Assembly (NCBI GenBank): GCA_029945445.1
Contig: JAQSCO010000005.1
Span: forward strand, 62,001-126,000
Direction: 5' to 3'
From: Lacunisphaera sp.
GTDB taxonomy: Bacteria; Verrucomicrobiota; Verrucomicrobiia; Opitutales; Opitutaceae
DNA length: 64,000 bases
Of the stretch, positions 9,097 through 17,774 are shown in pieces. Under the pieces are notes generated by a model that had not been told where the DNA came from, searched no databases, and saw nothing but the letters and a program-made list of their open reading frames with translations. The position numbers and the translations under genes were made by a program. The first letter of the stretch is position 1; every line of letters begins with the position of its first letter.

Positions 9097-9134
9097 GGCA
9101 CCGTTGCCCGCTGCTGCGGGCCCGGTGTTTGTCC
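9097..9134. repeat. 38-nt hairpin repeat, copy 1
   Basis: Sequence GGCACCGTTGC, then a hairpin (GCCCGC, loop TGCT, GCGGGC), then the conserved tail CCGGTGTTTGTCC. A second copy of the same length lies at 44107-44144 with a different stem that still pairs. Here it lies between the convergent rsmB and lipoprotein genes and could act as a shared transcript end. Confidence 0.7.
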
Positions 9135-9168
9135 CCGGTTCGCGCTGCGCGAAACCGTGGCAACCGGC

Positions 9169-10383
9169 CTACGGCACCAGCTCGAACACCGGCACCTCGA
9201 CATCCTCCTCCTTCGTGCCGTGCAGGAAGGTGTAGGTGATCTTCGCGGCAGACTTGATGAGCGCGGCGTAGCGGTCGAAGGTCCATTTATCAACCATCTC
9301 GCCGTTGATGCGCACGCACAGGTCGCCGGCCTGCACGGGCAGCCGGGCGGCGGGCGTGTCGGGGATCACGCCCAGCACGCGCCAGTAGATCGGCGAGCGG
9401 GCGAAGGAGAGCCCGGGATGGCGCCGCGGTGCCATCGTGACGGGGCCGTCCGATTCCCGCACCAGGGTCACCTCGTTGCGGCTCTGGTCGAAGGTCACCT
9501 TGAAATGGCGCAGGAGCTCGCCGCCGATGGAGGAAAGCTGGTCGGTGAGATCGACGACGGGCTGCGTGACGACGTGCGGGCCGATGAGCAGGGTCTGGCC
9601 GAGCCGTCCGGTGAGCTGCGGGCGGTCGCCCGAGAGGGAGGAGATGAGGGTGCCGGCGCGCGGCCCCGCGGCGAAGCGCGGGTGCAGGCCGGCGGGGTTG
9701 AGGCTGAGGCTGCCGTCGCTGCCGGAGTCGACGAGGACAATGAAGGACTCGGTGCCCAGCTGCACCGGGATGAGCGGGGTGTGCTGCTCGTTGTTAAACG
9801 CCAGGGTGGCGGTGCGCAGCGCGGCCTTGGGCGCGGGGGCTCCGGGAACGGCGGGGGCCAGGCCGAGGCGGGCGCCGGGATAATCCAGCGTCAGCAGCAC
9901 TTCCCGGAACACGGGGAAACCGATGATGCCGTCGATGTGCAGGTCGAGGTGGTCGGAGAGGTCGGTGAAATCAAACACCACCGCCGCGACATTCTGGAAG
10001 GAGGTGCCGCCCAGCATCACCCGGCGCAGCGTGACGGGGTCGAGCTCGATTTGACCACCGTTGGCCGAGCGCACCGGGACCTTGGCCGGGGCGGGGCCCT
10101 TCTTTGGTTTCACGCCGAAGTGCCGCGCCAGTTCCGGCGTGACGTAGCTGATGGTGGAGCCGGTATCGATCAGGAAGCGGTAGGTCTTGCCGTCGTCCCA
10201 GCGCGACTCGACAACGAAGAAATTAGACACGAGGCGGGCCGGCAGCAGGGTGCCGCCCGACTCGACCTGCGTCCGGCGGGGCACGCTCGTGCAGCCGGCA
10301 AGGAACAGCAGACCGAGGGCAGAAGAAAGAAGACCGAGCGGCTGGCGGAGGATGTGGGCGAGGAAGCGCACGCGAAAAGGCAA
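9169..10383 (-). CDS. lipoprotein with two retropepsin-like aspartic protease lobes and a PDZ-like domain
   Basis: 404 residues. The signal peptide ends in a lipobox (LLFLAGC, Cys about 30), so it is a lipid-anchored envelope protein. Lobe 1 has the catalytic signature RFLIDTGSTISYVTPELA (about residue 70) and lobe 2 FIVLVDSGSDGSLSL (about residue 225), giving the two Asp residues needed by a bilobal or self-paired aspartic protease. A PDZ-like segment (VLGVIPDTPAARLPVQAGDLC) follows at about 340-385. Such aspartyl protease-PDZ proteins are known in several phyla, but their substrates are mostly unknown. A role in periplasmic proteolysis is inferred. It is convergent with rsmB. Confidence 0.8.
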   Translation of the reverse strand: MPFRVRFLAHILRQPLGLLSSALGLLFLAGCTSVPRRTQVESGGTLLPARLVSNFFVVESRWDDGKTYRFLIDTGSTISYVTPELARHFGVKPKKGPAPAKVPVRSANGGQIELDPVTLRRVMLGGTSFQNVAAVVFDFTDLSDHLDLHIDGIIGFPVFREVLLTLDYPGARLGLAPAVPGAPAPKAALRTATLAFNNEQHTPLIPVQLGTESFIVLVDSGSDGSLSLNPAGLHPRFAAGPRAGTLISSLSGDRPQLTGRLGQTLLIGPHVVTQPVVDLTDQLSSIGGELLRHFKVTFDQSRNEVTLVRESDGPVTMAPRRHPGLSFARSPIYWRVLGVIPDTPAARLPVQAGDLCVRINGEMVDKWTFDRYAALIKSAAKITYTFLHGTKEEDVEVPVFELVP

Positions 10384-10444
10384 CGCTGGAGGAAAAGGCG
10401 CGCGCGCGCAAAGCCTGTTTCGCGGACGGGCGAATGATGGCCCC

Positions 10445-10558
10445 GCCTCCCATGGTCGCCTGCACTTTCTTCGGCAGCTTGGCGACCACGAGGTCGTAGC
10501 TGCGGCGGATGCGCCGGAGCAGTTCCGGCTCGGGCCGCGCCTCCTCCTCGCAGCGCAC
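10445..10558 (-). pseudogene. remnant of an MmcQ/YjbR-family gene (C-terminal fragment)
   Basis: About 38 codons read VRCEEEARPEPELL, then RRSYDLVVAKLPKKVQATM. The segment SYDLVVAKLPKK is the usual C-terminal signature of MmcQ/YjbR (DUF419) double-wing DNA-binding proteins, which are about 110-120 residues long. The N-terminal two thirds is missing: upstream on this strand lies only an AT-rich repeat and then glyA. No in-frame stop follows for a long way, so this is a decayed fragment rather than a short gene. The family match is by recollection of the motif and needs a profile search. Confidence 0.45.
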
Positions 10559-10568
10559 CGTAAGGGAA

Positions 10569-10671
10569 TAAGTTTTAAGGTTTAAGTTGTAAGCAAACCG
10601 AGCCGAGCCGGGCCGGATCTAACGAGCTGAGCCTCTGACTCAAAACTTACCCGTTTAAACCTTACAACTTA
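10569..10671. repeat. AT-rich inverted repeat between the YjbR remnant and glyA
   Basis: TAAGTTTTAAGGTTT at 10569-10583 is matched by AAACCTTACAACTTA at 10657-10671, a 14-of-15 inverted pair around a GC-rich spacer. The AT content is far below the GC level of the neighbourhood. The right arm covers the glyA stop codon and its last codons (LPYKL). The left arm lies where the MmcQ/YjbR remnant breaks off. Confidence 0.6.
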
Positions 10672-11930
10672 TACGGCAGCGGGAACCGGCTCGTGAGCGC
10701 GATGACCTTCACCTTGGTCGCGGCGAGCACGGCGTTCTCCTGGTCGGTGCCGATGGCCAGCAGCACGCCGTCGATCAGGCCGGCGATCTCCTGCATCTCG
10801 GCCTCCTTCATGCCGCGCGTCGTCATCGCCGGCGAGCCGAGCCGGATACCCGAGGCTTGGAACGGCGAGCGGGTCTCGAAGGGCACCGTGTTCTTGTTGC
10901 AGGTGATGTTGGCCTTATCGAGCGACTCCTGCGCGACCTTGCCGGTGAGGTTCGGAAGCTTGCTGCGGAGGTCGACGAGCATGAGGTGGTTGTCGGTGCC
11001 GCCGGAATTGATCTTGTAGCCGCGCTGGACCATCGCCGCGGCGAGCGCGCGGGCGTTCCGCACGACCTGCTCGCTGTAGGCCTTGAACTCGGGCTTGAGG
11101 CACTCGGCGAAGCACACGGCCTTGGCCGCGATGACGTGCATCAGCGGGCCGCCCTGGGCGCCGGGGAAGACGGCGGAGTCGATGGCCTTCGCGTGCGCCG
11201 CCTTGCACAGGGTGAGGCCGCCGCGCGGGCCGCGCAGGGTCTTGTGCGTGGTGGTCGTGACGAAGTCCGCGTGGGGGAACGGCGAGGGATGGTGGCCGGT
11301 GACGACGAGGCCGGCGATGTGCGCGATGTCGGCGAAGAGCAGTGCGCCGACCGAGCGGGCGATCTCGCCCATGCGCGCGAAATCGATGATGCGCGAGTAG
11401 GCGCTGGCACCGACGGTGATCATCTTGGGCTTCTCGCGCAGCGCGATGGCGGCGAGCTCGTCGTAGTCGATCAGGCCGTTGTCCTCGCGGACGCCGTATT
11501 GCACGAACTGGTAGAGCTTGCCGGAAAAATTCGCCGGATTGCCGTGCGTGAGGTGGCCGCCGTGGCTGAGGTTCATGCCGAGGATCTTGTCGCCCGGCGA
11601 GAGGACAGCGGTGTAGACGGCGAAGTTGGCCTGCGAGCCGGAGTGCGGCTGGACGTTCGCGTGCTCGGCGCCGAAGAGCCGCTTGGCGCGCTCGATGGCC
11701 ATGACCTCGACCTTGTCGACCTGCTCGCAGCCGCCATACCAGCGCTTGCCCGGGTAGCCCTCGGCATACTTGTTGGTCAGCACGCTGCCCATCGCCTCGA
11801 TGACGGCGGGGTTGGTGAAGTTTTCCGAGGCGATGAGCTCGAGGTGGCTCTGCTGGCGGGAGAGCTCGCCGGCGATGACGGCGTAGACGTCGGGATCAAG
11901 TTGCGAGAGCGGGGCGGCGTTGAGGGACAT
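10662..11930 (-). CDS. glyA: serine hydroxymethyltransferase
   Basis: 422 residues, full length for the family. It converts serine and tetrahydrofolate to glycine and 5,10-methylene-THF, using PLP, as a cytoplasmic dimer. Visible are the substrate region [13 protein letters not shown], the [15 protein letters not shown] loop, the DIAHIAGLV strand and the PLP-lysine motif [15 protein letters not shown] with Lys at about 230. The last codons lie in an AT-rich repeat, so the C-terminus PLPYKL may have been rewritten by that repeat. The upstream region holds the AT-rich repeat at 11991-12024. Confidence 0.97.
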   Translation of the reverse strand: MSLNAAPLSQLDPDVYAVIAGELSRQQSHLELIASENFTNPAVIEAMGSVLTNKYAEGYPGKRWYGGCEQVDKVEVMAIERAKRLFGAEHANVQPHSGSQANFAVYTAVLSPGDKILGMNLSHGGHLTHGNPANFSGKLYQFVQYGVREDNGLIDYDELAAIALREKPKMITVGASAYSRIIDFARMGEIARSVGALLFADIAHIAGLVVTGHHPSPFPHADFVTTTTHKTLRGPRGGLTLCKAAHAKAIDSAVFPGAQGGPLMHVIAAKAVCFAECLKPEFKAYSEQVVRNARALAAAMVQRGYKINSGGTDNHLMLVDLRSKLPNLTGKVAQESLDKANITCNKNTVPFETRSPFQASGIRLGSPAMTTRGMKEAEMQEIAGLIDGVLLAIGTDQENAVLAATKVKVIALTSRFPLPYKL

Positions 11931-11990
11931 AAAGGGACTTTCGATGTTGGATGCGCGATTTTCGATCGGGTTAGGAGCAGAGAGCAGCGG

Positions 11991-12024
11991 TAATCAAAAA
12001 TCGAGAATCGAAAATCAAAAATCA
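11991..12024. repeat. AT-rich ATCAAAAATC repeat, intergenic copy
   Basis: A block of TCAAAAATC, GAGAATC, GAAAATC and CAAAAATC units between glyA and the phosphatase gene; it ends on the phosphatase stop codon (12022-12024). A nearby CGATTTTCGAT at about 11956 is partly complementary to it. About 30 of 33 bases match a block inside purD (13976-14007, opposite strand). Confidence 0.65.
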
Positions 12025-12513
12025 GGCCTTGGGACGCACAACCAGTGTCTTAAGGAAGGCCACCACGCTCGGCACGGCCTCGACCAGCTCGTCGCGGCAG
12101 GCCTCGTAGACCTTGAGCGGGCCGCCGTAGGGGTCGCCGATTTCCTGCTCGGCGGGCGGCGGAAGGAACTCGCGGAAGAGGTAGAGGTGCTGGGGCACGG
12201 GCCGACCCTTGTATTGGATGAGGGCGCGGTGCGACTCGGTCATGCCGAACACGGCGAGTGCGCCGTCGAGCATTTCCTGGGTGACGGGCCGGCTGCGGTG
12301 GGCGGCGATGTCGATGCCGGTCTTCTTCAACGCGATGACGGAGTTTTCCGAGACGGGCTCGCCGGCGCGGGTGGAGACGCCGGCGGAGATGACCTTGAGC
12401 GACTTCAACGGCTCCGGTTGGCCCGCGAGCGCGTGCCGCAACAAACCCTCGGCCATCGGACTGCGGCAGATGTTGCCGGTGCAGAGGACGAGGATGTGGC
12501 CGGTCTCAGGCAT
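12022..12513 (-). CDS. low-molecular-weight protein tyrosine phosphatase
   Basis: About 163 residues from the ATG at 12513 (an upstream in-frame ATG at 12552 would add 13 unusual residues). The P-loop ILVLCTGNICRSPMAEG carries CX5R with the nucleophilic Cys and Arg, and the general-acid loop is DPYGG near the C-terminus. The protein would dephosphorylate phosphotyrosine, or act as an arsenate-reductase-like enzyme. In polysaccharide-producing bacteria such phosphatases pair with tyrosine autokinases (Wzb/Wzc), but no kinase is seen in this window. Confidence 0.88.
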   Translation of the reverse strand: MPETGHILVLCTGNICRSPMAEGLLRHALAGQPEPLKSLKVISAGVSTRAGEPVSENSVIALKKTGIDIAAHRSRPVTQEMLDGALAVFGMTESHRALIQYKGRPVPQHLYLFREFLPPPAEQEIGDPYGGPLKVYEACRDELVEAVPSVVAFLKTLVVRPKA

Positions 12514-12614
12514 GCGATGCGGGCAACATGACGCGAACCCGCGTTGCGTCAACTTTCCGGATGCAGATCGGCCCGCGAGCTTGCTCGCGCCTGAACCTGC
12601 GCGTGGCGCGCCGC

Positions 12615-13247
12615 CTACCGCTGCTTCAGCGCCAGCAGGGCGTGGTGCAGGTGCACGGTGCGCTGGAGCACGCGGTCGGTCAGGGCCGCGGGCTTTTCGG
12701 GGGCGCCTTCCGGTTTGGGCGCGGTGGGATCCGGCGCGGGCGGTATCTCGGCATCAGGGTTGCCGTTCTTGAACTCCTGCACGAGCGTCGCCTCGTCGAA
12801 GCGCTCCTTCTCGATCTTGCCGGAGATGAGCTGGTCGACCGGAATGCCGGCCTCGAACGCCTCGTAGGCGCGGCGGTCGGTCGCGGCATCGGTCTGGACG
12901 ACGATCTTGGGCGCGGGTTGCGCGCCGGCGATGCCGAGGGTGAGGGCGGACGACTCGCGCGCGATGAGTGCGAGCACCGGCGGCGTGACCGGACTGACGA
13001 GGATGAACAGCGCCGCCGCCGCGGGGCGGCTGGCGAGCGCGGTCTTGAGCGCGGCGGCGGCCGCGTCGTCGGCAGAGGCGTGGCGCAGGTCGAGCACGAG
13101 CGCGCCCGGCGCGGCGGCGGCCTTCACCGAGTCAGCGAGCGCGTGCACGCGCAGATAACCGAGCCCCTGGCCGAGGTCGGTGAGCTCGGTCGCCCCGGCA
13201 CAGAGGACGGAGGACAGAAGACAGAGGACGGAAAGGAGGGGTTTCAT
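12615..13247 (-). CDS. secreted hypothetical protein
   Basis: 210 residues, not recognised. The signal peptide [19 protein letters not shown] is encoded by a direct repeat (ACAGAGGACGGA at 13200-13211 and 13221-13232 on the plus strand). The mature part contains [15 protein letters not shown] and [18 protein letters not shown], and a Pro/Glu/Lys-rich stretch near 170-190; the short beta-alpha pattern vaguely recalls a ClpP/S41-like core but no catalytic residues can be named. Its start overlaps the purD stop by four bases (ATGA), so it is translated with purD. Confidence 0.6.
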   Translation of the reverse strand: MKPLLSVLCLLSSVLCAGATELTDLGQGLGYLRVHALADSVKAAAAPGALVLDLRHASADDAAAAALKTALASRPAAAALFILVSPVTPPVLALIARESSALTLGIAGAQPAPKIVVQTDAATDRRAYEAFEAGIPVDQLISGKIEKERFDEATLVQEFKNGNPDAEIPPAPDPTAPKPEGAPEKPAALTDRVLQRTVHLHHALLALKQR

Positions 13248-14548
13248 TTGCGGTTGAGTTGCTTGGCGCCGATGTCGCGGCGGTAATATTTATTCGCCCA
13301 CTGGATCTGGTCGCAGGCCGCGTAGGCGCGGGCGGCGGCCTCGCGGAGGGTCGGTGCCAGCGCCGTGACGCCGAGCACGCGGCCGCCGTTGGCCGTGAGT
13401 TGCCCCGCGGGGGCCCGCGCCGTGCCGGCGTGGTAGATGAAGGTTTGGGGCGAGAGGCTTGAGGTGGGAGGCAGGGTGATGAGGTCGCCCTTGGCGTAGC
13501 GGTCGGGATAACCCTTGGCCGCGACCACGACGCAGAGCGCGTAGTCGGGTTTCACCGCGAGTTGGAACCCGTGCAGCTGCCCGCGCGCGGCGGCCCAGAG
13601 GAGCGTGAGGAGGTCCGTGGCGAGGCGGGGCAGCACGACTTGTGTCTCGGGGTCGCCGAAGCGGGTGTTGTATTCGAGCACGCTCGGGCCGGCGGGCGTG
13701 AGCATGATGCCGATGAAAAGCGTGCCGCAAAAATTGATCCCCTCGGCGGCGATGGCGTCGACGGAGGGCTTCACGATCTCGCGGTCGATGCGCGCGAGCA
13801 GCTCCGGCGTGACAATCTCCGCGGGCGAGTAGGCGCCCATGCCGCCGGTGTTCGGGCCGGTGTCGCCGTCGCCGATGCGCTTGTGGTCCTGCGAGGTCGG
13901 CAGGATGACGTAGTCGCGGCCGGACACGACGACGAGCAGCGAGGTCTCCTCGCCGAACAGGCAGTCCTCGATGAGGATTTTTGATTTTTGATTCTCGATT
14001 TTCGCTTGGCCGGGCAGGGTGAGCAGTGAACGCACGGCGGCTTCGGCTTCCGCGTGATTCTGGGCGACGACGACGCCTTTGCCGGCGGCGAGGCCGTCGG
14101 CTTTGACCACGAGGGGAACCGGACGAGCGCGAACATAGGCGATGGCCTTCTCCGCGTCGGCGAAGAAACCGGCGGGAGCCGTGGGGATGCGATGCTTGAG
14201 CAGGATTTCCTTGGTGTATATCTTCGACGCCTCAAGCCGTGCGCCGTCGGCCATGGGACCGTAGGCCGCGATGCCCGCCTTCATCAAGGCATCGACGAGC
14301 CCGAGCGAGAGCGGCACCTCGGGGCCGACGACGACGAACTCCACCCCCTCGTGCTGCGCCAGCGCGACGAGCCCGACGATGTTCTCGACGGCGACGGGGA
14401 AGCAGGCCGCGTCGGCGGCGATGCCGGCGTTGCCGGGAGCGCAGATCACCCGCGGGCCGGCGGGCGAGGCCAGGAGCGCGCGGATGATCGCATGCTCGCG
14501 CCCGCCGGAGCCGACGACGAGGACGGAGGAGGGGAGTTGGTTAGCCAC
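13244..14548 (-). CDS. purD: phosphoribosylamine-glycine ligase
   Basis: About 434 residues from the GTG at 14548; an ATG at 14605 would add 19 residues before the conserved [13 protein letters not shown]. It joins 5-phosphoribosylamine and glycine with ATP in step 2 of purine synthesis. Conserved blocks are [45 protein letters not shown] and [12 protein letters not shown]. Between the TLPGQ segment and the strand [11 protein letters not shown] lies an unusual AKIENQKSK (about residues 181-190), encoded by an AT-rich repeat also found between genes at 11991. The ATP-grasp residues around it are intact, so the enzyme is probably active. Confidence 0.95.
   Translation of the reverse strand: MANQLPSSVLVVGSGGREHAIIRALLASPAGPRVICAPGNAGIAADAACFPVAVENIVGLVALAQHEGVEFVVVGPEVPLSLGLVDALMKAGIAAYGPMADGARLEASKIYTKEILLKHRIPTAPAGFFADAEKAIAYVRARPVPLVVKADGLAAGKGVVVAQNHAEAEAAVRSLLTLPGQAKIENQKSKILIEDCLFGEETSLLVVVSGRDYVILPTSQDHKRIGDGDTGPNTGGMGAYSPAEIVTPELLARIDREIVKPSVDAIAAEGINFCGTLFIGIMLTPAGPSVLEYNTRFGDPETQVVLPRLATDLLTLLWAAARGQLHGFQLAVKPDYALCVVVAAKGYPDRYAKGDLITLPPTSSLSPQTFIYHAGTARAPAGQLTANGGRVLGVTALAPTLREAAARAYAACDQIQWANKYYRRDIGAKQLNRK
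13976..14007. repeat. AT-rich repeat inside purD
   Basis: A 32-base AT-rich block in a GC-rich gene, encoding about [11 protein letters not shown]. It matches the intergenic copy at 11991-12024 at about 30 of 33 positions. It keeps the reading frame. Confidence 0.7.
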
Positions 14549-14579
14549 GGATGAGCGGAAACTTGGGCGAGGGCTATGC

Positions 14580-14595
14580 AGCGAGCAAGCTCGCT
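14580..14595. repeat. short palindrome with core GCGAGCAAGCTCGC
   Basis: AGCGAGC and GCTCGCT separated by AA, between purD and the LOG-domain gene. A near-identical palindrome (CGCGAGC, TT, GCTCGCG) is found at 12574-12589 between the phosphatase and the secreted protein gene. Confidence 0.5.
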
Positions 14596-14680
14596 CCCAT
14601 AACACCGTGTGTCATCACGACGGGTAGGGCGCATTATGACTACGCGCCGCAGCGGATTGAGGACAATCCGCCCGACCAGC

Positions 14681-16594
14681 TCACAGCACCTTGAGCGTCT
14701 TGCGGTAGAACTTGATGACCTCGTCGGGGTCGTCGGTGAAGAGGATGTAGTCCGTCATCCAGGCCGGGGCGCGCTTGTCGCGGATCATCGTGTTGACCTG
14801 CTTGCGCAGGTCGCCCCAGAACTTCGAGTTGAAGAAAATATAGGGCACGCGCGGGCGGATGCCGAGCTTGAGGTTGCACAGTTCGATGCCGATCTCCTCG
14901 AGCGTGCCGACGCCGCCGACGTTGAAGATGCAAAAATCCGCCGCCTCGAACCATTTCTGGCGGAAGTGCCGCGAGGTTTCCTGGAAGGTGTTGAAGAAAT
15001 CGACGCCGAGCTCGGGCGGCTGGGCCTCGAGTTCGAGGAAGCACGCGCCGGTGAGCGCGCCCTTGCCGCGCGCCTGGTCGGTGGCGAGGCGCATGACGCC
15101 GCCGCCGCCGCCCGTGAGGACGCCGAGGTTGGAGCCCATGAAGGTGGTCAGCTTGTCGACGAGCGCGGAGATGCGGTCGGTGTCGGCCTGGTCGAGCCCG
15201 ACGGCCGAGCCGTAAAAGGCGAGGATGGTGGACTCCTGGAACTTCCGGGCGTTCTCCTCGCGCACGAAGAAACCGTGGCCGCGCTTGTAGGTGTGGAGGT
15301 AGAGGTCCTTCGTCACCTCGTCATACCAGTAGATGGAGATGCCGATGGAGTTGAAGGTGTCGAGCCGGGCGTGGGCGTTGCTCGAGAGGAAGTAGCCGTG
15401 CGTGCGCGAGGCCTTGCGGAAGATGAGGCGCTTGAGCTTCACCTCGCCGATCCGGGTGACGAGTTCCATGTGCTCGAGCAGGTCGGGGAAGAAATCGACG
15501 ACGAGCGTGTCGGCGTCCTCCGGCGCGGCGTCGAGGGCCTGGATCATCGTGCGGCTGCCGAGCGGGCAGGACTCGCCCTCGAGGATCTTGCGGAGGTCGT
15601 CGTCGTTGGCGCGGACGAGGATGGCGCGGTTCTCCATCGTGGCGCTCTGGCCGCGGACAGTGATGTGGGTCTTCGGGCGGGCCTCGCCGGTGTCGCGGGC
15701 GGGAAACTCGTCGAGGCACTTGTAGAGACCCTTGGCCGTGCCGAGGAGGCGCTGGCGTTTCTTGGTGAGCGTCTTGACCTCGGGGTCGGAGACCACGGCG
15801 GGCGCGCGGAACACCTCGAGCGAGACCATGGGGTTCACCACGGGCTGGTCGCCGGTGTTGTAGATCTCGAGCATGACATTCGTGCCGAAGGTCTTGATCG
15901 GGTCGAGCAGGACGGCGCTGGTGTGGAGGCCGAAGTTGCCCTCGCCGGGGTTGAGGCGGACGAAGTGCTCCTTCAGATACATCGAGCAGCTGGTGAGGAT
16001 GCCGGAATGCGGCGGGATGGTGAGCGGGGAGGCGTCGTGGCGGACCTGGACCTTGTCGATGAACGAGCGGCCGGCGTAACCGCTGACGATGTGCTCGAAG
16101 TTGAGGCGCTGGAGCCGCGGGTTGAGCGTGTAGCTGACGGGGTGCGGCGTGAAGAAGACGCGGCCGGAGCTGTCGATGGAGATCGTATTTGGCAGCTTCA
16201 GCTGGTTTTCCTGGACGGCGGCCCAGACCTCGGTGCTGGAAAGCTTGGCGGCGGCCGGCGCGTAAAACAGCCGGCCGACGGGCGCGCCGGGACGGAGGAG
16301 CTTCTTCCAGTAGGGCGCGTTCGGGAAGTTCTTGTCGAAGATGAACGCGTCCGCGGCGAGGATGAGGCGGTTGCCCTCGACGGTCGGGGCGCCCTGCAGG
16401 AGCAGTTCGATGCCGATGCGGGCGAGCGAGCTGCGTTCGCTGAACTTGATCTCGGCGAGGTGGGCCTTGAGGAAATCCATCTCGGCCGGGTTGCGCGGCC
16501 AGAAGGCGAGGGTGAGCGCGACATGTTCGCCGCCTTTGTTCTTCACCGTGAGAATCTGGCCGTCGGTGCTGTGCCAGAATTGGCTTTCGTTCAT
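14681..16594 (-). CDS. large protein with C-terminal LOG / TIGR00730-like Rossmann domain
   Basis: About 637 residues from the ATG at 16594 (an upstream in-frame ATG at 16633 adds 13 residues). The last about 190 residues form a LOG domain: ILAFYGSAVGLDQAD, GVLTGGGGGVMRLATDQA and the signature NVGGVGTLEEIG, the equivalent of PGGxGTxxE. Stand-alone LOG proteins (about 200 residues) release cytokinin-like bases from nucleotides by phosphoribohydrolase action. The first about 440 residues are an unrecognised soluble region with ISIDSSGRVFFTPHPVSY and RTMIQALDAAPEDADTLVVDF. The extension is about twice the size of the enzyme domain and may add a regulatory or nucleotide-sensing function. Confidence 0.75.
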   Translation of the reverse strand: MNESQFWHSTDGQILTVKNKGGEHVALTLAFWPRNPAEMDFLKAHLAEIKFSERSSLARIGIELLLQGAPTVEGNRLILAADAFIFDKNFPNAPYWKKLLRPGAPVGRLFYAPAAAKLSSTEVWAAVQENQLKLPNTISIDSSGRVFFTPHPVSYTLNPRLQRLNFEHIVSGYAGRSFIDKVQVRHDASPLTIPPHSGILTSCSMYLKEHFVRLNPGEGNFGLHTSAVLLDPIKTFGTNVMLEIYNTGDQPVVNPMVSLEVFRAPAVVSDPEVKTLTKKRQRLLGTAKGLYKCLDEFPARDTGEARPKTHITVRGQSATMENRAILVRANDDDLRKILEGESCPLGSRTMIQALDAAPEDADTLVVDFFPDLLEHMELVTRIGEVKLKRLIFRKASRTHGYFLSSNAHARLDTFNSIGISIYWYDEVTKDLYLHTYKRGHGFFVREENARKFQESTILAFYGSAVGLDQADTDRISALVDKLTTFMGSNLGVLTGGGGGVMRLATDQARGKGALTGACFLELEAQPPELGVDFFNTFQETSRHFRQKWFEAADFCIFNVGGVGTLEEIGIELCNLKLGIRPRVPYIFFNSKFWGDLRKQVNTMIRDKRAPAWMTDYILFTDDPDEVIKFYRKTLKVL

Positions 16595-16768
16595 GGGATT
16601 GGCGAGCTTTAGGGACGATGGTCGGGCTGACAAGCCCCGGCTTCGGCCGCCGCCGGCGGCGATTTCCCGCCTAAGGGATTGATTTTTGTCCCATGACCGC
16701 CAAGTTCCGGCGTTTTTAACGGCACAAAACCGCCCGGGCCGTTTCCCAACCGGGCTACCCTCCGCTCA

Positions 16769-17644
16769 ATGAAATTCACATCCAAGATCACTGCCGCCCT
16801 CGCCAGCCTGGGCCTGCTCGTCGCCGCGTCCGCCCAGGACCAGTTCAAATTGAATACCGGCACGGCTGCGAAGCCCGCCGCGCCCGCCGCCGCCACCACG
16901 CCGGCGGCCGCACCCGCCGCCCCGGTCGCGGCACCCGCTGCGCCCGCGCCCAAATTCACCGAGGCCCAGCTGATGGAGGCCTATGGTTACATCTTCGTGC
17001 TCGAGTCCCATCTCGGGGACCAGGTGCAGGCCCTCGAGTTCACCCCGGCCCAGAAAGAGGCCCTGGTGCGCGGCATCGCCATGGCGCTGAACAACCAGGA
17101 GCTGCCCTACGACGGCAAGCAGATCGAGGGTCAGCTGCAGGAGTTCGTCGGCAAGAAGCAGGAGGCGTTCGTCGCCAAGCGCGATGCCTTCCTCACCAAG
17201 CTGCGGATGCAGAACATCACCGACAACATTGCCTTCTTCACCAAGCTCAAGGAGAACAAGAACGTGGTCGAGACGCACAGCGGCCTCCGCTACGAGATCC
17301 TCAAGCCCGCCACCGGCGCGGTCGGCAAGGTCGGCCAGGTCGCAACCTTCCATTACACCCTTTCGCTGGTCAACGGCCAGACGATCGGCACCTCGCTGCA
17401 GCAGAACGGCAAGCCGATCGATCTGCCCCTCGTGGAGGCCAGCCAGGCGATGTCCGGTGGGAGTGCCGGCATTGTCGAGGCCCTGCAGTTGCTCGGCGTG
17501 GGCGCCAAGGCCAAGGTCTACATCCCGCCGTCGCTCGCCTATGGCGATCAGGGCAACCAGATTGTTCCCCCGGGCGCCGCGCTGATCTTCGAGGTCGAGG
17601 TCCTCGGCGTGAAGGATGCGCCGCCGGCGCCCGCGGCCAAGTAA
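16769..17644 (+). CDS. FKBP-type peptidyl-prolyl cis-trans isomerase, exported
   Basis: 291 residues. A signal peptide (MKFTSKITAALASLGLLVAASA) is followed by an Ala/Pro-rich linker (about 30-65), an FkpA-like N-terminal dimerisation region (about 68-170), and an FKBP domain (about 178-285). The latter shows SGLRYEILKPATG, VATFHYTLSLVNGQ, and the active-site loops PPSLAYGDQG and VPPGAALIFEVEVLG. It would act as a periplasmic folding catalyst. A strong terminator follows at 17670. Confidence 0.92.
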   Translation: MKFTSKITAALASLGLLVAASAQDQFKLNTGTAAKPAAPAAATTPAAAPAAPVAAPAAPAPKFTEAQLMEAYGYIFVLESHLGDQVQALEFTPAQKEALVRGIAMALNNQELPYDGKQIEGQLQEFVGKKQEAFVAKRDAFLTKLRMQNITDNIAFFTKLKENKNVVETHSGLRYEILKPATGAVGKVGQVATFHYTLSLVNGQTIGTSLQQNGKPIDLPLVEASQAMSGGSAGIVEALQLLGVGAKAKVYIPPSLAYGDQGNQIVPPGAALIFEVEVLGVKDAPPAPAAK

Positions 17645-17669
17645 GCGCGGATCGTCTACCCGCCCATCG

Positions 17670-17696
17670 AGCGCCTCCCCTGGGAGGCGCTTTTTC
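17670..17696 (+). terminator. rho-independent terminator after the FKBP gene
   Basis: AGCGCCTCCC and GGGAGGCGCT form a stem of 9-10 bp with a very short loop, followed by TTTTTCTC. It separates the FKBP gene from aroK. Confidence 0.8.
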
Positions 17697-17774
17697 TCTG
17701 GCGCGATCTGCGCGCGGCATGACCGAACACAACCTTGCTCTCGGGGGAAACGCCGTGTGTGTTTGGCGCATCGC

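Noticed and set aside
14609-16612. A 667-codon plus-strand frame opposite the LOG-domain gene
   Set aside because: Antisense frame with no recognisable domain; the minus-strand frame carries the LOG motifs.
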